From Crossaster papposus (Eukaryota; Echinodermata; Asteroidea; Velatida; Solasteridae), in the NCBI GenBank assembly GCA_037893245.1, contig JBAIAA010000314.1, forward strand, positions 248,001-312,000: a stretch of DNA of 64,000 nt, read 5' to 3'. The notes beneath the pieces are model-generated. The model ran no database searches and had not been told where the DNA came from. It was given only the letters and a program-made list of their open reading frames with translations. The stretch's first letter is position 1. Every line of letters begins with the position of its first letter. The translations under genes and the position numbers were made by a program. Positions 9,801 to 21,800 of the stretch are shown piece after piece.

Positions 9801-12800
9801 GGGAAGAACGGGTTTCCACTATACTCAGGTCGTCAACGTATTTCCAATAGCGAATAGAACCACTGAGATCTTGGCACGCATCATTAATGACGGCTGAAAA
9901 CACGATTGGACCCAGTCGAGTTCGCTGGGGCACCCCAGCATTCCTAGAGGTCGAATTGGATGTGACCCCCTTATAGCGAACACACTTTTGGCGATTAGTG
10001 AGGAAATTTGCCATCCAGTGAACGAGGCAAGGTTCCACACCAAAATTTGTCAGCTTGGTGATGGCAATATTGTGATCGATCCGATCGAAAGCCTTGCTGA
10101 AATTAGTCAAAACAAGAGTAGATGTGGCTTTTCTACTCTCAGCATCTACATCTACTTTAGGTCGATTAGGCAGTGTGTAGTCGAGAGGCCATTTCGATTG
10201 CCGAATTGTTGCGGATACATGTTAGGTTCCAGGTCATTCACTGTCCATCTACATGGCTACAAAACCTTCCAAAACCTTGGCGAAATGGTCTGTCAAAGCA
10301 ATTGGTCTGTTTGTCGACCGATGCTGGGGAACTTTTGGAAATAGGGACAACGGTGGCCCTCTTCCAGACATCAGGAACAATACCGGTTTCAAGAGAGGTA
10401 TTAAAAACGGAGTCAACGGAGTACTCGGTTCGCATGCAAATTCTTTGATAATGCGTGTTGGGATGTTATCCGGTCCTCCTGATTTGCCACATTTGATACG
10501 CCTTAGTTGGTGATACACTTCCCAAGGGTAGACGATTGGGGCAGGAGCAGGAGAGGGCAAGTAGGCTGGTAGTTCTTCTACATTGATGGATGGCAGATCA
10601 CTACCAACAAAGGCAAAATGTTCGTTGATGCTGTTTGCGATATCAAACCAATTATTTTGATCAATCCCCGGCACATTGATTGGTTTGCTCTCTTTGTGAC
10701 TATTTGTTATCAACTTGATCTCACGGTACAATGCAGCTGGGTTAGATACTTGTTATAGTGTTCCTGTTTCGCTATGCGTATGGCTCTGACCACTTTATTG
10801 CGTAGATGCTTCCATGTTTGGGTATTTTTACTATGAAAGGCATCTTGACGTTGCTGGATGAATGACTTAATAGCTGGAGTCATCCATGGTTTATCATGTA
10901 CATGGAGTTTGGTGGTTTTGATTGGGAAGTGATAATCAATAGCCAAGTTCAAAGTATCGTATAAAGCATTAGTCTGATGGTTGGGATCTGTGGCATGAAT
11001 TACAGCTGACCAGTCATGGCTGCATATCGAAGTTCAAAATTGCCGTAGTCATAAAGGTGTCAAGAGTCTAAAGCATTCCAAGTCTGTTTTCAGCTCACTT
11101 CTAGGTCTTAGAAAACAGCTTACCCAGGGAGCCAGACCCCATTTTTTGACAAACCAGCTCCGGGCTGCTGTAAAAGGTTGGTCATGTTTATTCCCCCCAA
11201 CAATACCCCTGGAACACTTCTAGGGTGGACAACCCTGCAGATTTTTTGCTGGTAGCCTGGAATTCTCACATTTGTAACCCTACCCCTAAATCGGTTTTTA
11301 GCACATTGGAAAAACATGTAATATTCACACAACTTCATCCCTCACTGCTACTTACCTGTTTATAATTCCCCAAAGATGTTTACCCTATGGATTGCCCAGA
11401 TATTGTGCATTCTAAATCTTATTTCAAAATTCCTATATGAAGTGTTGCTTTTCCTGGTGACTATGACAACTTGGTGCCTATTATATAGCATAGAAACCAT
11501 TTTTGTTTCATCACATATTTAACTGAACATTTTTCGGTTGGACACAGTTATTCTTATTGACTACTTTTGACTTGCTCAGAATGTTGTCTAATTATATAGG
11601 ATCATTTTAAGATAAAATCAACTGCCTAGCTGCTATTTTGAGGATGCAGTGGATGAAAATGTTACCCCTACCCATAAAACTACAAGAAATGTAGAAAACA
11701 TATCAAACTTATATTACGTTATTGATGTCTAATATAATGTAGGAATGAAATTGAAGATTCCCTCCCTGTATTAACCCTTTGGTGCCTGACGTACACATAT
11801 GTGTACATTTTAATTTTGTTCTCATAGCCTTCATCCTTTTTCTGCAAATAATTGTAATTGTGGCATTACTACGAATGCCTGTTGGCTACAATTGTGACCA
11901 AAACTGACAAAAATTGACAATCGGGGGCGCTATACCAGCATCACCAATATGGCTGCCCCCACAAACAGCAACTTTGGGCGAGTACTCTTCTTTCTTTCTT
12001 TTTTAATAATTCTTATGTTTTCTGCCGATCATAGTTAATTTTATTGTTTTTGATTGTTTATAGATTGTAGAATAATTATAAGGAGGGACTTTTCTTTCAG
12101 ATATTTTGTGTATTGGTGTATGAATTCCTTCGTAAAGTAACATGACTACCAGTGGTGTTCATATAAGTTAATAGTAGGCAGAAATTACTCTCAGGCATTA
12201 AAGGGTTAATAAAATCATGTATTTAATATAACTATAAGTGGTTTTTTTTTAGATTGAGAGTTAACTATGGCAAGTAAACAAGTGAAACGTCCATCTGACG
12301 ATGAGTGGAGTTTGGTGTTTGGCAAGAGAAAGTGCACTATTGACTATAATAAATGTGTGATTTGCCAGGAGCATACAGGAAAACTAAACAAAATTCAAAA
12401 AGAGTTCTGGGAAAAACTAAAAGTTGCCAGTGAAGCCAGGCAAGACAAGGCAGGCCTGCTTCTTCAGGAGGACATTCATAATGATTCCTGGCTTGAGGAA
12501 AGGAAGCCACTATGGCATGCCCAGTGTAGGAACTGGTATATCCTCCAGAAGAGCTACACTCTGGCCAAGAAGAAGAGACTTGGGAGTGTGTCTGATAACG
12601 CACAGATTGCCGAGCCCGGACCAAGTGTGTCACGAACAACGAGATCATCCACTGATACTTACCAACCAAAATCAAACTGTATCATTTGTAATAAAAGGTG
12701 GCAGAACGGCAAAGAGCCTTCAAGTAAAATAACCACAAAAAATAGTCAGGAAACTTTGCAAAAAAACTGAACAGGCATGACATTCTCCTTCGTATTATTG

Positions 12801-15800
12801 GACACGGCCATGACATGGTGGCCAATGATGCATGCTACCATGCCCCGTGCATGAATGCCTTCAAGGCCACTCGCATTCCCACTCAGGTCTCTAAGGGGAA
12901 AAAACACTTTGAAGAAGGATTCCATCAACTAACAGAAGAACTAGAGATTAGTTTGTTCAAGGAAATGAACTGTTATATGATAACAAATTTGAGGAACAAG
13001 TACCGAAACATTTTATGTGATCTCGGTGTTACTAGTCCAGACAATTACAAGTCCTTCAAACTGAAATCTAAGCTCCGAAACCATTTTGGAAATAGAGTGG
13101 CGATCCTGGAGCAAAGTGGCCAAGCGTCAGGTTTCATCTGTGCTGCCTCAACCCCTCTAGGTGATGCTCTGGCTAAGTTGAAGCAGCTGGAACAGCAATC
13201 ATATCTGGATCCCAAACAGGAAACCATATATAGAGCGGCAAAAATACTAAGAGAAGATGCAAAACTGTGTAAAAAGGAGAGACTTGCATCAGACTCCACT
13301 GACGTCTCTCTCGAGTCAGCTGCTTTAATTATTGTTCCAGACTCCTTCTACAATTTTACCTGTAGCCTGCTGTCCGAGCAAGTCCGCTCCGCCCCTACCG
13401 TGGGAACGGCACGAGTGACTGTGGACACACCAACCTCAGAGAAGGCTCTACTTATGTCACAGCAGTTACTCCACCAAGTGTCTGGAGTGCTCACCCCTCT
13501 GTCTGTGGGCACCTCCTACCATCTATATAACCAGACAAGGAGCAATGAGCTCATAACGCTCAACAACAGGCTAGGTCAAGGGATCAGCTATGACACGCTG
13601 CAAAGAAAGCTGACTAGCCAGACAGCAGCCATCATGCAACAGGTTGAGAAGGACGGGGTGTTCATTCCAGCTGAAATGACCCATCATCCCTCCACCCCAC
13701 ACGTGTTCGCAATGGACAACCTCGATTGGAAGAACAAGACTCCTGAGGGAGGTAGCTTTCATGCCACAACAGCCATCATCATTGAGCATCAGGACCGAGA
13801 AACCAAGCTCAACTGTTTCTGTTCCCAGCAAATCAACCCGTAGGAGAACCTTACATGATGACCAAGAGGAAACATCAACTCAGAAATACTTTGTCAGTGC
13901 AAAGGAAAAGCAGAAAGGTCGATCTCTTCGCAATATCTCATCTGTGGACAGTCTGTTCTCTCGTTGTGATGACATTGCAGATGATCTGCTCCTAGTGTGG
14001 CGTCTGGGGCGCTCTGTATTTGAGTCGTCAGTCTCTGAAGATGGTCAGTTGGAATATGGTGTTGGACTACCAGGATTCACAGCCTTCTGTGCTCACCTGT
14101 TTCCAAAACAGAGAGCAAGTAAAATAGCCTATCTCCCTCTGATTCCATCTTCTCCCACAGATCCTGCTGTGTTGAAAGAGGAGATGATTCGCATCGCTAC
14201 CACCTCGACAAAGCTTGGCAACAAGTACACCATAATAACTGGTGACCAGGCAACATATGAACTAGCGTTAGCCATCAGAAACAAAGATGAACATATGTTT
14301 GGCAACATGATTTTGTTGTTAGGGTGTTTCCACCAAGCTCACAACTACCTGAAGGCCATCCTCAAGATAATGCGTGGGTGTGGAGCCGAGGAGATTCTAG
14401 TTAATGCTGGGCTCTGTCTCGAGGGAACAGCCAAAACAATATTTGGAGAAAAGGCCGACTACTACCAGTCTATGCACGCTCTTTGGATCCTGAGCGAGGC
14501 CATGTGGCGCCTTCTGTGGCAAGGGTGTGAGGCCTGGGCTGAAGAAAGAGCTGCAGTCCACACAGGAGGAAGCTGCTACTAGACTGATCCTCCACGCCCT
14601 TCACAGTGCCCAGCACGATGGAGTGAAGCGAGTTGTTGTCCATGCCAACGATACAGACGTAATTGTGATTTGTATATACTACGCCTTCAAAATGCAGGAC
14701 CAGCTTTCTGAAGTGTGGGTCAGATCTGGACCAGACAGCTATCTGCCAATACACCTGATTGCTCATTCCTTGGGAGAAACGGTTCCCCTTGCTCTCCTCT
14801 TCATCCATAGCATCAATGGAAGGGACATCACCAGCTACCCATACTTCACCAGCAAGAAGGGTTGGCTCTCGGCAAGCTGTAAGTTGGACATTCATGCTCT
14901 GGCAGACTACGGAGAGACCCACAACTTCAGTCTTCCTGATGAGCTAATGAGACAAGTTACGAGATTGGCAGTTGCCGTCCAGTGTAAACTAGTCGTCACA
15001 GAGGATGAGGTAAACCTCGCCCAGGTCAGGGCCAACAAGTTCCTACACAGCAAATCTGTGATGCTGAAAATGCTTCCCGCCACTGAAGGAGCTTTTCTCC
15101 AACATGTCTTGAGATCAGCTCTGGCAGTCTTGATAGACAAGCAGGCACACGTGGCTCGACCTGACATTCCCAGATACTATGAGTTTGGTTGGATCCTGGA
15201 GGGAAGTAGATTCGTGCCTCTGATGTCTCAAACCCCCCTGTGGCCAGTCCAGATGAAGCAAGCTCTGTCCTGTAACTGCAAGAAGGGGTGCATCAGGAAC
15301 TGCCCCTGCGCTAAACGAGGGGTACCCTGTTATATTGGATGTCGGTGCACCGGCACCGTAGGCAAATGCAAGATAGCACACCTTTACTTGGACAACAGTG
15401 GATCTGACTCAGATTAAATTGAGTTTTATATGTGTATTCTAGTTAGACAAACTAACCGTTAAACTACTTATTATGATATTGAAGGATACATTTGACACTT
15501 GTGTACTTTGTTTTGTGCATAATAACAATTGTAGGTTTATACCAAGACTCTTTTTCCAAGCAGCGCATATTCACACCTAGAAATTAATGACGTTTTACAA
15601 ATTGATGTGCATTTTTCATCTGGGGCTGGGGTAACATTTTTGGCCATTACAACTTCAATGTTAGTCCTAGTGATGTCATTTTGGTTTTAAAACAATCCTA
15701 AGTAATTTGGCATTATTATTAGCAACTAAAATTGACACTTTATATGTCATTAGATACATTAAATAGCAAGTTGTGTGAATATTGCATGTTTTTTAAATGT

Positions 15801-18800
15801 GCTGAGAACCGATTTAGGGGTAGGGTCACAAATGTGAGAATTCCAGACTACCAGCAAAAAATCTGCAGGGTTGTCCACCCTAGAAGTGTTCCGGGGGTAT
15901 TGTTGGGGGGAATAAACATGACCAACCTTTTACAGCAGCTCGGAGCTGGTTGACCCCCTTGGCTCCCTGGGTAAGCTGACGACATAAGGAACACCTACCA
16001 ATGTACAAAATATACCGCTCCGTCGTGCTTACAGGACGGTTTCGCGGATGCGCAGATCGATTTTACCGCTCCACATACCGTGCTCTTTGTCTCCCGTCCC
16101 GAATCGAAAGCTCGCTAAAAAGGCGAACAGCGACTTTGTATTTGCAGCGAATTGACGGGTCTCGCAATCACGATATTTTACGAGGTTTAGTGTGCCGCTT
16201 TATTGCTTTCCCTACAATGTTGCTATTTCTCTTTCCTATATGAACAACGCCTGTCCAAACTTCATTTGCCTCCTCTCTACAACAGACTGATATACCTCAG
16301 TGCATCCTTTGTCGTTAATGTCTCTATAATCACATTTCAGTCTCTTCACATTTTCTTCTACAAACCAATACTAGGAAAACTGAAACCCTGCTCTTCAAGC
16401 ATCAGTACAGCCGGACTAACTGTCGTGTCAAATTTTCTTTGTTTACCCTTTTTCCAAGATTCTTTAATTCTCTTTCTATAAGGTCCCTAGAATTACATAC
16501 TAAAAATCTTTAAAAATCCAAGCGGTGGAAATATGTCTAATTTGCATAAATCGTTAATCCCTGCCGTGTAATATATTTATTCCCATATTTGGGTATATAT
16601 TTTATTTATTTATTTTTCGAAAAGTTAATTTGGTGATTCTACTTACACATCCTTACTTCAATAACATTTTCTGAAGAATGTAAGTTACTGAATAATTTTG
16701 AAAATAGAGTAATGGTTCAAAATGACTATAAGTTTAACCTATAATTTGCACGCATTTACCTTGTCTCCAGATATCATCAAGTAGTCAGTATTGACGAGCT
16801 TCAAATTCACCAAGTTGCTTACTGGCACAGTTATCCTATTAAAACCTTATGAAAAATCATTATGAACAATGATAACATTGTGATATTTAGCCCAGCAAAC
16901 AACAACTGGGGAAAATCGTGTGTCTATAAATTGGGCTAAAAAGTAGGTGAAGGGTTACCTAAGGTGAGAGACTTGAACAAGTTCAAGGAAACCCCCCAAA
17001 TTAAAGATGTTTGTTGCTTACGATAATCATATCTACGTTAGAATGTATTTTGAGGATTTTCTTGAACTTGTTCAAGTCTCCCATGCTAACTTTATATTAA
17101 CTTATGTTTGCCTAGTTTATGAACAAACTATTTTCCCCCAGTTTTGGTTTGCTGGGCTAAATATCACAATGTTATCATTGTTCATATGATTTTCCATAAG
17201 GTTTTAATATGATAACTGTGCCAGTAAGCAACTTGGTGAATTTAAAGCTCACCAATACTGACTAGTGGATGATATCTGGAGACAGTGTAATGTACGCACA
17301 TTTATAGGGTCACGAAGTTGTCATTTTGGATAATTACCATGTTCTCATAATTATTCAGTCTCTTATACGCTTTAGAAAACGTTATCGAAGTAGGGATATG
17401 TAAGTAGAATCACCTAAATAAACTTTTAAATTTTTTTTAAATATATTACCGGTATATACCCAAATATGTGAATAAATATATTACGCGGCAGGGATTAACG
17501 ATTTTTGCAAATTAGTCCTATTTCCACCACTTGAATTTTTAAAGACTTTTAATATGTTATTGTGGGGACCTTTTAGAAATGCATTGTGGTGAAATTTGTT
17601 TTGTTACAATTTGTTTGAGGTCAAAACTTATTTTGACTGGTCTTTTGGGTCACTACCAATTCAAAACTACACATATTTCTATTTTATTTGTGTTTTCATG
17701 CTTCACTGACTCCTGTAGCAACCTATAGGCCTACACCTGCTACCCGTTAGCTTTAATTAAGTCTTCAGTTTCAAGCTCAAAAAGTGTTGTATACCATTGT
17801 TCTTTAGCTGTATATGTAGTCATCTCTTGTTAACTGCGTGTTTCACATAAGACCTTAAAAAGCCATACTAAAAGGACCTCCGTACATCTGTAGTACATCT
17901 GTACAGTTTAAGCTGTGTTTCGGCACTCGTACTCTCATATATACCGGTATATGTACATTTTTACATGCTCAATAGAAAAAGTCAACATCTTGCCTGCCTG
18001 TTTCGGGACATAGAGATTTCGTGGGAACAGTGTGTCCTATTTTCATAACATTGGTGTCAAAATAAATGCAAGACACCAGCAAACATGCTAGGAAAAATTG
18101 ACACAATTTATAGCGTACATTGCGACGATATAGGCGAAACGGCATATAGAGGGGGTGACGGCCACGCCCCCTCCGCGCTTTTCGCGCCGCCCTTTTCGCA
18201 ATGCTCTTAAGTTAATTAGTCTGATCTAAAATGACTCTTATGTAATATTTGTATGATCGACAGGTGCCATGGCATCAATACAAACCGGTTTTGTTTTCGT
18301 GTTTACAGTTGCGTTGCTACGGCATCAGCGAAAATAAAAAGGAAGGGGTGATAGCCACGCCCATCCCCCGCGCTTTTCGCGCCGCTCTTAAGTTAACTAG
18401 TTTGATCTAAAATCGCTCTTAAGTTATATTTCCAGGATCCACAAGCTCCAAGCTATCAAATAAAACTGGTTTCGTTCTCGTTCCCAACCTTTTGATTAAA
18501 TGTAACATTTGCCTCATTTGGCATGACGCTAATTAGCCTTTGTCTGATCTAGTGCAACTGAAGACCACCCATTCAGTGATCAGGGATTTGTTCCCGAAAT
18601 TATGATTAAACCCTATCCAGCCCTCAGTCTAAAACATGTAAGTCCGTTTTCGCAGCAGTGTTGGGCCAAATAATGTTTTTTCTGTATCGAATATTACAGT
18701 ATTTTTATTGATAATTTCGTTGTGAAGGCTATTTACGAGGCTTGTGAAATGAGGTATAAAAATACTTTTTATTTAGAACACCTGCACGTTTTTGGTGACC

Positions 18801-21800
18801 CTGACTGTTTCGGGATGTTTTAAGACAACATTTCTCATTTGCTTCAAACTTGAAGAGTTATGGTTTCGACTCATACTATTCCCATCTCTGTCGGTCCCAC
18901 GGGTGATTTTTATTTTTGTGCAACATTTACGAAAATTGTAAACTTTTGCACTCAAAAATGTATGTTTTAATGACGCCATTCACGTAGACTTGGTGCCAAG
19001 TCGGTAATAGCGGTCCACTCGGTATATACAGGGGGGAGGTTGCGGTTGCCTCGTTCCCAATTTCGAAGTTAGATATGGCACGTTACTAGTCTTAAAGGTA
19101 GTATACACCATTTGCAGATATCGAAAATATTTATTACTGAATTATTAAGAAATACCTTACTCAATTGAAAGTAAATAATGATTCTAGGCATTCAGCAAAA
19201 GGATTGCGCTAGATATCCTGTAATTATTCCAAAAAAATGAATTTTATAAAGAAATATTCGCTCTCGCCGTCCGGCGAGAGCGAAAAAACAAAGAAAACAT
19301 AAGAATAACTGCTCGACCCCGGTTGAAAACAAAGGCTGTATTTCGTGCTTTTCTCGGCATCCATGATTGTAAAACTTCGGAAAAGTCAGTTAAACGATAT
19401 TTACTATGAAATACAACCCCCCAAATCTACCCATTCATGATAATTCAAGCAATTACCAATGGTGTATACTACCTTTAAACCAGCCGTGCCGATAAACTTC
19501 GACTGAATGGTAGACTTGTTATCAAGTCTACCATTCACGTGGATTGTGTACACGTATTGATGTACGTGTGTACAGTACATACGTGCACATATACACGTTG
19601 GTTTTGTTTTACATTACACACGTTGTGTGATGTGAGTTTACAATCGATCGTCGGAGAACAGGTTATAGCTTATTCAGTGTTCAGTCCTAAATTCTCCCGT
19701 TAAAAACATTTGGTTACTGCGTTATTGAGTCGTCGTGCAATAAGCACGCGTACATTCCGACGGTGTATCCGTATTGTGTTTTCCTGAATTCTAGCGCTTA
19801 CCCAAACGATTGAGGACCGAATTCAGACAAAGAAACCGTCCTTCGAGAGTTCTTTGTTCCCTTTGTTCTCGTTTGTTTTTCCATCCTTGGTTTAAATACG
19901 ATACAAGAGCAGTTGCACCCATGCACATACATGCCACATAGCCACAATACTGACCTATTTTTAGACTGAGGCTGCATAAATAATGAGCTCGCTTCCTTCG
20001 GGATTATAAGAGCTTGCAACCGCACTGGGCCAAGGTGACTTCGTGGCACGAATTTGTTCGTTGCGCACTGATGACGAGCCCCCGTGTTTAATCACGTGTG
20101 TCACGGTGCAATATACTTCACTGTGTAGCATTTGCCAAGTGAGTTGGAGAACGTTAAAATTATGAACTAATATTTGCAATCTTATGACTGTGATGTAGCC
20201 TATACGAGTGAACACATTAACTATTGTATGACAAACACCAGGGCTGAGGGGAGAAGACGGTGGTGGAATCAATGCACTAGAGCACCGTTGAGCAGCGCAA
20301 TTAAGTAAGTTAACCAGTTCGCGCCGGATGACGTATATAAACGCAAAAAGTTCAAGTTCGGAAAGGTATGTCAGCATCGCGCAAGGCCGGAAATGCGTGG
20401 GTGTGCTTCCCAGCCTGAACCCGCTTCGAATCGAGTTTCGTTAAAAATAATCCCGCCCGTCGGCTCGGCGATGTTAAAATAATCCCGGCGCGAACTAGTT
20501 AAGAGCGCAGATATGGTACTCCGCTGGAGGGCATTGGTAGTGCGTGGGTAGAACCAAGTATCCGGTTTTCGCTACATTTGGTAGGCTTGACGCCTTGGGG
20601 GAATCTTGGGGATGGACTTTCTACTTCCAACTGGCAGAACCCTAAACATCAAGGCGGCGGAGCTAGTAACAAGGAGAGAGAGAGTGCGTTGGACAGACAC
20701 TGGGGGCGAGGCATTTTGTGCCAGGATTGTGGTAGACCGTACAACCAGAATACCAGCAGGTCACAAGGCGCTCATGCCGGGACACGCGATTTGGGATACG
20801 CCTATGAAGAGGTATAGAATTATAAAACTAGTTGATAGGAGTGAGGTAGCGAGTAAGGGTGTGATGGTAGCCCGTACTCTCGTCAAAGTCGATAGTGACG
20901 TTCTACCAATAAGAGATATTTGGCGTACTAATTGGGTGAAGCACAGCATTAACACTGTGGAAGCAAGACCTATAAAGGAGAGGCCGAGACGGTTTCCACA
21001 AAGCGAGCAAGAAGAGATAAGTAGGCAGGTAGAGAACCTGCTGAGTGATGGTAGGATAGAGCCATCCGACAGCCCATGGGCAGCCAACGTAGTGCTAGTA
21101 AAGAAAAAAGACGGGTCACAACGATTTCGTCGCTTCATGCCTTGACATTGAAGGACGCTTATTCGATCCCTAGAATCGACGACTCGTTGGACACCTCGAC
21201 AGGCTCAAAATGGTTTTCGACTTTGGATCTATCGTCAGGGTACTGGCAGGTAGAGCTAGACCAAGAAGCTAAACGGAAGTCTGATTTTGTGGTACGGGGT
21301 GGCCTGTATTGCTGGCGGGTATTGCCATTCGACTTATGTAATGCGCCTTCAACGTTCGAGCGATTAATGGAGCGTGTATTAAAGGGACTACAATGAAAGA
21401 CAGTTTTGGTATATCTCGATGATGTGATCGTCTTTGCACAGACAGTTCAGGACGAGCTTCGGCGCCTGGAAGTCGTCTTACAGCGCCTACGGCAGGCAGG
21501 GTTGAAGTGGAAACCCAAGAAGTGTAACCTCTTCAGGATAAGAGTGTTATATCTGCGGCATGTGGTGTCGGGTGACAGCATAGCGACGAAACCGGAGAAA
21601 GTTTAAGCCGTGCGGGAGTGGCCTACGCCGTAGAACGTTACTGAGGACCAAAGTTTCCTTGGGTTGGCATCGGCCGATGTCGCCCGGCCGATGTCGCCCG
21701 GCTGATGTCTCCCGGCCGATGCATCGTCTTGTAAGAAGGGGCAAGAATTTAAAAAGAGCGGGGAGTGTGAGGCCGCTTTCCAGGAGTTGAAGCAGAGGTT

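Larger units (their letters stand above)
11116..15978 (+). mobile_element. 4.86-kb inverted-repeat DNA transposon with nuclease-like/CXC protein
   Basis: Inverted repeats of about 215 bp (11116-11335 and 15768-15978), beginning CAGCTTACCCAGGGAGCC, enclose one plus-strand gene (12267-15417) and a nested MITE (11775-12205). The arrangement of long inverted ends, short untranslated flanks and a single multi-domain gene is that of an autonomous DNA transposon, although I see no clear target duplication. The left edge abuts the LINE target duplication, so the LINE inserted next to, or one or two bases into, this element. The superfamily is not recognised. The gene has only a few breaks, implying fairly recent activity. 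Confidence 0.78.

Noticed and set aside
9016-11117. The 23-bp pair as the ends of a DNA element
   Set aside because: It is in direct, not inverted, orientation and encloses a 5'-truncated LINE, so a LINE target duplication explains it.
14470-14922. 150-residue minus-strand frame
   Set aside because: It is antisense to the nuclease-like segment of the transposon gene and has no domain of its own.
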